DNA of 64,000 bases. Source: UBA7662 sp036787895. Lineage in GTDB: Bacteria > Bacteroidota > Bacteroidia > UBA7662. Made by a program: the position numbers and the translations under genes. Below, piece by piece: positions 31,351-39,640 of the stretch. Location of the stretch: NCBI GenBank assembly GCA_036787895.1, contig DAIQOK010000008.1, forward strand, positions 71,105 to 135,104, read 5' to 3'. The notes beneath the pieces were generated by a model, which did not search any database, was not told where the DNA came from, and worked only from the letters and a program-made list of their open reading frames with translations. The stretch's first letter is position 1; each line of letters begins with the position of its first letter.

Positions 31351-32709
31351 ATGTGGCATAAAAACATACTCGAAACCATCGGTAATACCCCTATGGTTGA
31401 GCTGAACAAAGTGAAAGGCGATATCAAAGCAACGGTATTGGCCAAGGTCGAAACTTTTAATCCCGGAAACAGCATCAAGGACCGCATGGCCGTGAAGATG
31501 ATTGAAGATGCTGAAAAGGCCGGCAAACTTAAACCAGGATACACCATCATAGAAGGCACTTCAGGCAATACAGGTATGGGTTTAGCCATTGCCGCGGTAG
31601 TGAAAGGCTATAAATGCATATTTACGACTACCGATAAACAGTCGAAAGAAAAGGTGGATGCCTTACGCGCATTAGGAGCAGAGGTGATTGTTTGTCCCAC
31701 CAATGTAGATCCCGAAGACCCGCGTTCCTATTACAGCGTTTCTTCGCGTTTGGAAAAAGAAACACCCAACTCGTGGAAAGCAAATCAATACGATAATTTG
31801 TCGAACCGACAGGCGCATTATGAGTCGACCGGCCCTGAAATCTGGGAACAGACCGAAGGAAAAATTACACATCTTATCGTTGGCGTCGGTACAGGCGGCA
31901 CCATTTCAGGTGTGGCCAAATACTTGAAGGAAAAGAAACCCGGTATCCAGGTTTGGGGGATTGACACCTACGGTTCTGTTTTCAAAAAGTACAAAGAGAC
32001 AGGTATTTTCGATAAAAACGAAATCTATCCTTACATCACTGAAGGTATAGGCGAAGATTTTTTGCCGGAAAATGTAGACTTCAACCTCATCGATCACTTT
32101 GAAAAGGTAACCGACAAGGATGCCGCCATTTATACCCGCAAAATTTCGCGTGATGAAGGCATTTTTGTTGGTAACAGTGCCGGTTCTGCCATTGCCGGAT
32201 TAATTCAGCTAAAGGATAAATTAAAGCCTGAGGATGTAGTTGTGGTTATCTTCCACGATCACGGCACGCGTTATCTTGGTAAGATGTTTAATGACGACTG
32301 GATGCGTGAACGCGGTTTTTTGCAGGCTGAGGTGAAACGTGCCATCGACTGTATCAGCAATCGTCTCCACTTACCAATGGTGGTGGTTGAAGCTAGCCAA
32401 ACCGTAGGAGAAGCCATGCACAAAATGATGTATTTTAATATCAGTCAGGTGCCGGTGAAATCGGGAGATGAGTTTGTAGGCTCGTTATCGGATGCGCATC
32501 TGCTTAAAATGTGTCTGGCGTCGGCTGATACCCGGCACAAAGCAGTAAGCGAAGTGATGTTGCCGGCCTTCCCAATAATCGACAGAGATACCCCCTTGTC
32601 GGAATTGGCTAAACACATCGACAAAAACAACAATGCCGTATTGGTGAAGGTAGATGCTTCTACCGTTCAAATCATCACCAATCACGACATAATACAGGCT
32701 CTTGCCTGA
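31351..32709 (+). CDS. Cystathionine beta-synthase-type PLP enzyme with two CBS domains
   Basis: A 452-aa protein. The catalytic domain (about 1-320) has the PLP lysine in NSIKDRMAVK, the substrate loop EGTSGNTGMG, the phosphate-binding loop GVGTGGTISG and FHDHGTRYL. Two CBS domains (about 330-450; LPMVVVEASQTVGEAMHKMM, VSEVMLPAFPIIDRDTPLSE) are the adenosine-ligand regulatory module. This layout is that of cystathionine beta-synthase (serine or cysteine plus homocysteine to cystathionine) rather than plain cysteine synthase. The ATG was chosen over a TTG three codons upstream. The stop overlaps the next gene by one base. Confidence 0.9.
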   Translation: MWHKNILETIGNTPMVELNKVKGDIKATVLAKVETFNPGNSIKDRMAVKMIEDAEKAGKLKPGYTIIEGTSGNTGMGLAIAAVVKGYKCIFTTTDKQSKEKVDALRALGAEVIVCPTNVDPEDPRSYYSVSSRLEKETPNSWKANQYDNLSNRQAHYESTGPEIWEQTEGKITHLIVGVGTGGTISGVAKYLKEKKPGIQVWGIDTYGSVFKKYKETGIFDKNEIYPYITEGIGEDFLPENVDFNLIDHFEKVTDKDAAIYTRKISRDEGIFVGNSAGSAIAGLIQLKDKLKPEDVVVVIFHDHGTRYLGKMFNDDWMRERGFLQAEVKRAIDCISNRLHLPMVVVEASQTVGEAMHKMMYFNISQVPVKSGDEFVGSLSDAHLLKMCLASADTRHKAVSEVMLPAFPIIDRDTPLSELAKHIDKNNNAVLVKVDASTVQIITNHDIIQALA

Positions 32710-33488
32710 TGCCAGTTTACACTGACCAGACCGGCCGAAAAGTAGAGATACCGTTAAAACCAAAACGGATTGTATCTCTGGTGCCTTCTCAAACCGAATT
32801 CTTGTCAGCGTTAGGTCTGGAAGCAGAGGTTGTTGGCATTACCAAGTTTTGTATGCTGCCTGAAAGCTGGTACCTGGGCAAAGAACGTATTGGTGGTACA
32901 AAAAATCTACGCATCGATTTGATTCGAAATCTGAAACCCGATTTGATTATTGCCAATAAAGAGGAAAATAAGCTGGAACAAATCGAAATGCTGGAAGATC
33001 GTTTCCCGGTTTGGGCGAGCGATGTGGTGGACTTGCCGTCGGCGATTGCGATGATGCAACAAATTGGCGAAATCACCGGTAAATCCGCTGAAGCGGAAAG
33101 CATTACAACAGCTATCTTGGCAGGTTTTGAAGATTTGCCTCGGTTGATTGCCGGTAAAACAGTGCTTTATCTCATCTGGCAGCAGCCTTGGATGGCTGCT
33201 GGTAAAGACACTTTCATTGATGATGTACTTCAACGTTTTGGACTCATTAATCTGGCAACGGCTTACAATCAACGTTATCCTGTGATTCCAACTGAGAAAT
33301 TAGGGGAGATGCAACCGGATTATGTTTTATTGAGCTCAGAGCCATTTCCTTTTGCCGACAAACATCTCGAGGACCTGCAATTGAAATTAGTCGGTAGTAA
33401 AATAATGCTGGTCGATGGAAAAGCTTTTTCCTGGTATGGTAGCCGATTAATCGAAAGTCCAGCCTATTTTAAAAAGCTGCCTTGGTAA
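32709..33488 (+). CDS. Cytosolic helical-backbone metal receptor-like protein (BtuF/FhuD fold)
   Basis: A 259-aa class III periplasmic-binding-protein fold: RKVEIPLKPKRIVSLVPSQT, GGTKNLRIDLIRNLKPDLII and IDDVLQRFGLINLATAYNQR are family signatures of cobalamin or iron-chelate receptors. Unusually, there is no signal peptide or lipobox: the protein starts MPVYTDQTGRK, so it should stay in the cytoplasm. No ABC permease or ATPase gene is nearby. It is translationally coupled to the CBS-type enzyme (TGATG overlap). A role in handling a corrinoid or metal chelate inside the cell is inference. Confidence 0.8.
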   Translation: MPVYTDQTGRKVEIPLKPKRIVSLVPSQTEFLSALGLEAEVVGITKFCMLPESWYLGKERIGGTKNLRIDLIRNLKPDLIIANKEENKLEQIEMLEDRFPVWASDVVDLPSAIAMMQQIGEITGKSAEAESITTAILAGFEDLPRLIAGKTVLYLIWQQPWMAAGKDTFIDDVLQRFGLINLATAYNQRYPVIPTEKLGEMQPDYVLLSSEPFPFADKHLEDLQLKLVGSKIMLVDGKAFSWYGSRLIESPAYFKKLPW

Positions 33489-33727
33489 TTAACCCATCCA
33501 TTCGGTGGCAATACACTTGTATTACTTATAAATAGCTTGATCTTTTTGAGTTAAAAGATTGCCTGGATTGTAAGCTGGCACTAGACGAAGGTCTATTTTG
33601 GTAGTGTTAACAATTTGTTTAAGCCGTAAGCAGTATTCTTAACAGCACTTGGGCGACTAAACTGACTGGATTTTTCTCATATTTGTTAATATTATCAAAT
33701 AATTGCTCCGAATTTTAAAAGTAGCTT

Positions 33728-35377
33728 ATGAGAAATCCATTAAATCTAGTCCTATTCTTTTTGATGCTACTCCCGATGCTCAGCCAGGCACAGCGCACAA
33801 AAAGAAATTTGCAAGCCCCTAACCGTTGGACTTTAGCGCTTACCGGTGGTGCAACTTTGCCTTACCATGATATTCGACGCAATGAGTATATCAATCTGGG
33901 AGATGTAAGCTATAATGTTGGTGCACAATTGGGCTATTGGTTCGGACCTTCCATTGGCTTGCGAGGAAATCTGAATTACGGAAATGTAGTAGGTACCTTA
34001 AATCGTAGTTCTTTTATCACTAACTATGGTCTTCCTGGGCCTGTAGAAGCTTCAACCGACTACTTTTCCGGCTCGATAGTGGGCATACTGAACTTCAGTG
34101 GCATGGCGCTCGATAAGTATAAACCGCTGGTTAACGAACGTCGTTTAGGGTTTTATGGCTTAGTTGGAATAGGAGCAGTCAATTACACTGCCCGGTTACG
34201 CAATATGAATACCAATCAATTCCTCGATATCACGGATGCCGGTACAAGCGATGGTCTGGCTGTTATGATTCCGATTGGTCTTGGTGTGAGTTATAAGTTA
34301 AGCCCTAAATTTCATATCGATTTCGAAGCAGGTATGAACAATGTACTTGCCGACAACTTTGACGGCATGAACATCCAAAAAACCAGTGGTGCAGCAGGAG
34401 CGGGTGAATATAATTTTGGTCGCAATCTCGACAAAGTCGGGACCTTAAATTTGAATTTTGTCTTTCATCTAGGGCCAAATCGTCAGGGTAATTCAGCCTA
34501 TTGGTCACGTTCCTTGTTGCAACAGGCTTATGCTGAATATAGTGAAAGCCTGAATTTGTTGGAGAATAAACTGAACCAGACCTCCAAAGAAATAAAACGG
34601 CATGATGTTCAGATAATAGCGTTGGAAGAGAAAATCAATAGCCTTGAACGCCAGATGCGCATGTCGGAAGTGGAAATGAAAAAAGATAGTGATGGTGATG
34701 GTGTGCCGGATGTGTTTGATAAAGAGTTTACTAAATGGGACTTGAGTACTTTACAAGTGTCGAGCTGTGGTTGGTCGGCCGAAGAGTTATCGCAGCTGAA
34801 AGCCCGTGCCGATCGTAAAGAAAAAATTAATGTCGATGGTAGTGGTGTAGCCTTGGATGTAGACAAAGACGGCGTGCCGGATCATTTAGATAAATGTCCG
34901 ACAGTACCCGGTTTGGTAAGTTGCCATGGATGTATGCCTGAAACCAAACAAGAAACTATCAAAATATTGACTGATTTGCAAGGTCTGGAGTTTGAATCAG
35001 GCAAAAGCGATTTTGTGGATTGTTCGAAAAAACGCACCAAACCTTTGCAGGATGCCTGTGCTGCCAAACAAGCAGCCGATATGCAAAATCTGGCCAGTTT
35101 GGTGGCTTATTTGAATGAATCACAAAGTCTTGGCTTCAAATTGCGTATTATCGGTCATACCGATGATGTAGGTAATGCCGAACTGAACAATACCTTATCG
35201 TTCGAAAGAGCCAATAGTGTAAAGGCACGACTGGTAAGTATGGGTGTTGATGAAAATCGGATCAATATTGAAGGTCGTGGAGAAAGTGAGCCGAAGTTTG
35301 GCCCAAGCGGTGCAAACGGCTCATTTACTGAGGCCGACCGTACCCGCAATCGCCGTATTGAGTTTGTGATTGAATAA
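33728..35377 (+). CDS. OmpA-family outer-membrane protein with thrombospondin-3-like calcium repeats
   Basis: A 549-aa protein with a signal peptide (to about residue 21), an N-terminal beta-barrel (about 30-250), a coiled coil (about 265-318), two Ca-binding TSP3-like repeats (DSDGDGVPDVFD at 320 and DVDKDGVPDHLDKCP at 377) and a C-terminal OmpA peptidoglycan-binding domain (about 430-549; IGHTDDVGNAELN, SFERANSVKARL). It tethers the outer membrane to the cell wall. A strong terminator follows. The 239-nt upstream gap holds no gene and no clear consensus promoter. Confidence 0.93.
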   Translation: MRNPLNLVLFFLMLLPMLSQAQRTKRNLQAPNRWTLALTGGATLPYHDIRRNEYINLGDVSYNVGAQLGYWFGPSIGLRGNLNYGNVVGTLNRSSFITNYGLPGPVEASTDYFSGSIVGILNFSGMALDKYKPLVNERRLGFYGLVGIGAVNYTARLRNMNTNQFLDITDAGTSDGLAVMIPIGLGVSYKLSPKFHIDFEAGMNNVLADNFDGMNIQKTSGAAGAGEYNFGRNLDKVGTLNLNFVFHLGPNRQGNSAYWSRSLLQQAYAEYSESLNLLENKLNQTSKEIKRHDVQIIALEEKINSLERQMRMSEVEMKKDSDGDGVPDVFDKEFTKWDLSTLQVSSCGWSAEELSQLKARADRKEKINVDGSGVALDVDKDGVPDHLDKCPTVPGLVSCHGCMPETKQETIKILTDLQGLEFESGKSDFVDCSKKRTKPLQDACAAKQAADMQNLASLVAYLNESQSLGFKLRIIGHTDDVGNAELNNTLSFERANSVKARLVSMGVDENRINIEGRGESEPKFGPSGANGSFTEADRTRNRRIEFVIE

Positions 35378-35393
35378 AGAAAGTTGACCACTG

Positions 35394-35428
35394 AAGCCCC
35401 CTGTTCATCCGAGCAGGGGGCTTTTTTT
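35394..35428 (+). terminator. Terminator of the OmpA-family gene
   Basis: A 10-bp stem AAGCCCCCTG / CAGGGGGCTT with a 10-nt loop is followed by TTTTT, about 17 nt after the stop codon. Confidence 0.9.
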
Positions 35429-35523
35429 GACTTTAAGTTTCTTTTAACTTTTCATGGCACGACTATGGTCTGCAGCATGCAAGAACAGGGCCTATATTAC
35501 GTTTGCCCACTAACCCTTTTACC

Positions 35524-37104
35524 ATGAAAAAGAAAATGATCCTTTTTGCGCTGTTTTTGGCAGCTATTCATGCGGCTACAGCTGCTATCCCGGCCAAACT
35601 ACATTCTGTCAAGGTGTATCTGCAAGGCGCCGAATTACGCCACCTGACATCGGTCCAACTTCAGCCAGGCGAACAACAAATTATTATCAGTGGGCTTGCC
35701 GGTCAAATCGACGACCGCAGCATACGTTTAGCGGCCGACAAGGCCGGGATAACCATACTTGCCTATCAATTACGCCAGAATTATCTCAAACAAAATGATG
35801 ACTTGCCTGAAATCAGAAGTCTGATCGATTCCATTCATTATTTTACTCGTTTGCAGGAAGACGATAAGGTGCGTTGGGAAGTTCTGGTTCAGGAGCAGCA
35901 AATGATACTTGCCAACAAACAAGTGGGAGGAGCTAACAGCGGTATGAGTGTGTTGGAGCTTCAGAAACTTGCTGATTTTTACCGCAGCCGGCTTGCTGAA
36001 CTCAATCTGAAAATCCTGCAAGCCAAAAGGGGTGATGAGGTGCATGTTGAGCGCATTAAAAAACTTCGACAGCAATTGGCCCAACGCAAGGCGTTGTTGC
36101 CTGAGTTTGTGCAGGAGTTGGTACTCGATGTAGCCAGCAGTACAGCCGTAACCGGTAAACTAGAAATAACCTACACTTCACCCAACGTTTATTGGGAACC
36201 TTTTTATGATTTACGCGCTGAAAGTCTGGCCAAACCTTTGCAGCTTATAGCCAAAGCACGCATCATACAACAAACCGCCATCGATTGGAAAGATGTAGCT
36301 ATTGCCATTAGTTCGGCTGTACCGACTCAATTCGTGAGCAAACCCATTCTCAATCCGTGGGTGCTTGACTTCGTCCAAATGTATCAACCTATTGCAGCAA
36401 AAAGCTCACGTTATGATGCTGATGTGGTTCAAATGGAATCAGCACAAGGTGGATTTACTAACCTCAAAAGCAGCATACCAACCAAGCAGGTCAATTATCT
36501 GAATTACGAATACCAGCCAACTGAACGCGTCACCATCAAACACAACGAGGCAAGCTTAGTCACCCTCGAAGAAAAAACCTTGCAGAACAGCTATGGGCAC
36601 TATGTTGCACCAAAACAGCAAAAGGAAGTGCTACTTATGGCTTATGTAACCGATTGGGAAAAACTTAATCTGCTTCCCGGCAACGCACGCATTTATATGG
36701 AAAATGCCTTAGTAGGTGAAAGTTGGCTGAACTTCCAGGCTGGCGAGAACGATACCCTGGAGTTATCTCTCGGCATCGACAAACGTGTACAGGTGATCTA
36801 CGACCAACAATGCACCTTTACCAGCGATCGTAAGCTCCTCAATACACGGAAAAAGGATTATGCATACATCATAAAAGTCAAAAATAGTCACCAAACAGCT
36901 ATTCAATTAGTCGTGGAAGATGTTATACCCATCTCGGCGCATAAGGATATTGAAGTCATAGATGTAAAGCTGGGCAATGCCAGTCTGATGAACGACAAAG
37001 GGCTGATTCGTTGGAAGCTTAACTTGCCGGCAAGTGGCAGCCAGGAGCTGAACTATAGCTTCTCAATAAAATATCCCAAAAACAAAATGGTAGGGAATTT
37101 GTAA
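35524..37104 (+). CDS. DUF4139 / mucoidy-inhibitor MuiA-like exported protein
   Basis: A 526-aa protein starting at the ATG at 35524, which gives a signal peptide (MKKKMILFALFLAAIHAATA). It has an N-terminal DUF4140-type domain (about 25-120; SVKVYLQGAELRH), a helical linker predicted to form a coiled coil (about 120-205) and a C-terminal DUF4139 beta domain (about 210-525; LEITYTSPNVYWEPFYDLRA, DWKDVAIAISSAVP, INPIS-like ends). The family is secreted and of unknown biochemical function; some members affect mucoidy. The next gene starts 8 nt after its stop. Confidence 0.85.
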   Translation: MKKKMILFALFLAAIHAATAAIPAKLHSVKVYLQGAELRHLTSVQLQPGEQQIIISGLAGQIDDRSIRLAADKAGITILAYQLRQNYLKQNDDLPEIRSLIDSIHYFTRLQEDDKVRWEVLVQEQQMILANKQVGGANSGMSVLELQKLADFYRSRLAELNLKILQAKRGDEVHVERIKKLRQQLAQRKALLPEFVQELVLDVASSTAVTGKLEITYTSPNVYWEPFYDLRAESLAKPLQLIAKARIIQQTAIDWKDVAIAISSAVPTQFVSKPILNPWVLDFVQMYQPIAAKSSRYDADVVQMESAQGGFTNLKSSIPTKQVNYLNYEYQPTERVTIKHNEASLVTLEEKTLQNSYGHYVAPKQQKEVLLMAYVTDWEKLNLLPGNARIYMENALVGESWLNFQAGENDTLELSLGIDKRVQVIYDQQCTFTSDRKLLNTRKKDYAYIIKVKNSHQTAIQLVVEDVIPISAHKDIEVIDVKLGNASLMNDKGLIRWKLNLPASGSQELNYSFSIKYPKNKMVGNL

Positions 37105-37112
37105 CTTATGGC

Positions 37113-37610
37113 ATGCGATATGTCTTCTTTTTTCTTCTAATAATCAGCAGTAGCAGGGTATTTGGCCAATTTGGGCCGGATACCCTGACGCTTTTACCGG
37201 ATAATTATGATGTAATTAAACACCAGCGCCGGGCCATGGGGGTTTTGACGGGTTGGAGCGTTTTGTCGGTAGGCATGGGAACAGCTCAGTTATTCAGCAG
37301 CAATGCGCAAATCAGAGGTTTTGGCATTCAAAATCTAAGCTGGGGTCTGATAGATGGTTTGATTGCCGGTTACGCAACTCACGATTTGAATAAAAAACTA
37401 CAAAGTGGTCGGCTGAATCTGGTGGAGGAAAGGGAAACCTTCCGTAAAGTGCTGCTTGTTAATGGCCTGCTTGACCTATTGTATGTAGGAACGGGTGCAG
37501 CTTTGATGAAATATGGTAATACCCAATGGCAGGGGCACGGTGCCGGAATAATGTTGCAGGGCAGCTTCCTTTTTCTATTCGATGGTATTAATTACGGACT
37601 GACATTTTAA
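37113..37610 (+). CDS. Small membrane protein (DUF6992-like)
   Basis: A 165-aa protein with a cleavable signal (MRYVFFFLLIISSSRVFG) and about four hydrophobic helices (around 42-60, 70-88, 110-128, 140-160). QRRAMGVLTGWSVLSVGMGT and IQNLSWGLIDGLIAGY resemble the small DUF6992 proteins of Bacteroidota; the assignment is from memory and tentative. It follows the MuiA-like gene closely, so it is probably in the same transcript. Confidence 0.65.
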   Translation: MRYVFFFLLIISSSRVFGQFGPDTLTLLPDNYDVIKHQRRAMGVLTGWSVLSVGMGTAQLFSSNAQIRGFGIQNLSWGLIDGLIAGYATHDLNKKLQSGRLNLVEERETFRKVLLVNGLLDLLYVGTGAALMKYGNTQWQGHGAGIMLQGSFLFLFDGINYGLTF

Positions 37611-37666
37611 GCTGGCAAGCGGCCAGAATTATTGTCCGTGCTATTTTATGTCGCAGCTATAAAACG

Positions 37667-37674
37667 TACCTTTG
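37667..37674 (+). promoter_or_regulatory. Candidate -7 element of pckA
   Basis: TACCTTTG fits TAnnTTTG and lies 45 nt before the pckA ATG at 37720. The -33 region lacks a clear TTTG. Confidence 0.45.
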
Positions 37675-37719
37675 CGCCATCAAAATTTAACCATCTTTTT
37701 ACTCCCTGATTGTAGCAAA

Positions 37720-39333
37720 ATGAATGAATTCGGATTCAAAGCAGAAAAAGCCAGTTTAGCAGCTATTGGCTTGCAACACGTTGCCGCCGCCCACTGGAAC
37801 CTCAGTCCGGCTGAGCTGGTAGAAGAGTGCATCCTCCGTGGTGAAGGTCAGTTAACCGACACCGGTGCCCTGGCTGCCGATACCGGCGAGTTTACCGGTC
37901 GTTCGCCCAAAGATCGTTTTGTGGTGAAAGATGCCATTACTGCCGACAGCGTTTGGTGGGGTGATGTGAACATTCCTTTTTCTCCTGAAAAATTCGATAG
38001 CCTACTGGGCCGCATGCAGGCTTATTTGGCCGGTCGTGAGGTTTTCGTGAAAGACTCCTATGCTTGTGCTGATCCCAAATACCGTTTGAATATTCGTGTC
38101 GTTACCGAATTGGCTTATTCCAACTTATTCTGTCACAACCTCTTTTTGCGCCCAACTGCCGAAGAAATACAAAATACCATCGATCCGGATTGGTATATCG
38201 TATGCGCCCCCGGTTTCAAAGCCGACCCGGCCATCGACGGAACCCGTCAGCACAATTTCGCCATCCTCAATTTTACACGCAAAATGATTCTCATTGGCGG
38301 TACAGGTTATACCGGTGAGATGAAAAAAGGCATTTTTGGGGTGCTGAACTTCCTGTTGCCACACAACTACCAAACCTTGAGCATGCACTGCTCGGCGAAT
38401 GTGGGTGATGCCGGCGATGTGGCTATATTCTTCGGTTTGTCGGGTACCGGCAAAACCACCCTTTCAGCCGATCCTAATCGCGGTTTGATTGGCGACGATG
38501 AACACGGCTGGGGCGACAGTATTTTCAACTTTGAAGGGGGTTGTTATGCCAAGTGTATCAATTTGAGTGAAGAAAAAGAGCCTGAAATCTGGAATGCCAT
38601 CAAGTTTGGTTCAATCGTAGAAAACGTTGAATTTCTGCCCGGAACCACCACAGTAGATTACGATAACGGTGCAAAAACCGAAAATACCCGTTGTGCCTAT
38701 CCAATCAACTTCATCGAAAACGCGGTCGAGCCATCGGTGGCCGGTATGCCTAAGAATATCTTCTTCCTTACTGCCGATGCTTTTGGGGTATTGCCTCCGA
38801 TCAGCAAACTCAGCCCGGGTCAGGCCATGTACCACTTTATTTCTGGTTATACCGCAAAAGTAGCCGGAACTGAAGTTGGGGTAACCGAACCACAAACAAC
38901 TTTCTCGGCTTGTTTTGGTAAAGCCTTTATGCCTTTGCATCCTACCAAATATGCCGATTTGTTAGGCAAAAAGATGCGCGAGAACAATGTAAACGTGTGG
39001 TTGGTGAATACCGGCTGGACGGGTGGTCCATACGGTGTAGGTGAGCGTATGAAGTTGAAATATACCCGCGCCATGATCACGGCCGCGCTCGAAGGTGATC
39101 TGGACAAGGTGAACTTTGATACTCACCCGGTTTTTGGTGTGCAAATGCCACAAACGTGTCCCAATGTACCGGATGAAATCCTTAGCCCGCGTAACACTTG
39201 GGCCGATAAGGCTGCTTACGATGCCAAAGCCAATCAACTGGCCGAAGCATTCGTGAAAAACTTTATGCAGTATAGCGAAGGTGCCAGCGAGGAGATTTTG
39301 GCTGCGGCACCTAAAGTACTTGCGCAAGTTTAG
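37720..39333 (+). CDS. pckA: Phosphoenolpyruvate carboxykinase (ATP)
   Basis: A 537-aa enzyme interconverting oxaloacetate plus ATP with PEP, CO2 and ADP in gluconeogenesis. The ATG at 37720 gives the usual N-terminus. FTGRSPKDRFVVKD is the substrate-binding loop near residue 62, GLSGTGKTTLS (from Gly239) is the P-loop, and LIGDDEHGW carries the metal-binding aspartates. TRCAYPINFI is also conserved. The ATP-type (not GTP-type) assignment rests on overall motif pattern and length. Confidence 0.97.
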   Translation: MNEFGFKAEKASLAAIGLQHVAAAHWNLSPAELVEECILRGEGQLTDTGALAADTGEFTGRSPKDRFVVKDAITADSVWWGDVNIPFSPEKFDSLLGRMQAYLAGREVFVKDSYACADPKYRLNIRVVTELAYSNLFCHNLFLRPTAEEIQNTIDPDWYIVCAPGFKADPAIDGTRQHNFAILNFTRKMILIGGTGYTGEMKKGIFGVLNFLLPHNYQTLSMHCSANVGDAGDVAIFFGLSGTGKTTLSADPNRGLIGDDEHGWGDSIFNFEGGCYAKCINLSEEKEPEIWNAIKFGSIVENVEFLPGTTTVDYDNGAKTENTRCAYPINFIENAVEPSVAGMPKNIFFLTADAFGVLPPISKLSPGQAMYHFISGYTAKVAGTEVGVTEPQTTFSACFGKAFMPLHPTKYADLLGKKMRENNVNVWLVNTGWTGGPYGVGERMKLKYTRAMITAALEGDLDKVNFDTHPVFGVQMPQTCPNVPDEILSPRNTWADKAAYDAKANQLAEAFVKNFMQYSEGASEEILAAAPKVLAQV

Positions 39334-39357
39334 TCCGCGAGCTAATGAGCTGAACTT

Positions 39358-39394
39358 AAGGCTTCATCCTGCAAAGGGTGAAGCTTTTTTTTTT
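39358..39394 (+). terminator. Terminator of pckA
   Basis: GGCTTCATCC / GGGTGAAGC (one wobble) with a short loop is followed by ten T residues. Confidence 0.88.
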
Positions 39395-39640
39395 GAATTT
39401 TAGCAGTAGTTCGCTTTGGTGGTCTAAAACCCATATTATACTTATCGGCCTTATTTGGCAGTTCAGCTTTCATTTGTATGGACAGATTTTGGGTCAACAA
39501 AATCTGTACTGATGAGTATTTCTTACATGTTAAAGTGTCAGCAAAAGGTCAAAATGCCTCATTTTCTGATAAATACCTAAATATGGGTAGTGTTTTTTTA
39601 TTTCGTTTAATGTAATTTAAACTTTTTAACAAATAAGACT
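39395..39640. other. Non-coding gap between pckA and the T9SS cargo gene
   Basis: The gap contains no convincing gene. It holds a perfect 9-bp inverted repeat, ACAGATTTT / AAAATCTGT with an 8-nt loop, at 39482-39507, about 130 nt upstream of the next start. The final 60 nt are very AT-rich and are the likely promoter region, but no exact TTTG-N19-TAnnTTTG match was found. Confidence 0.5.

Noticed and set aside
33489..33727. Possible tRNA or small RNA in the gap before the OmpA gene
   Set aside because: No cloverleaf, no T-loop GGTTCGAATCC-type motif and no terminator-like hairpin were found; it is most likely promoter and untranslated sequence.
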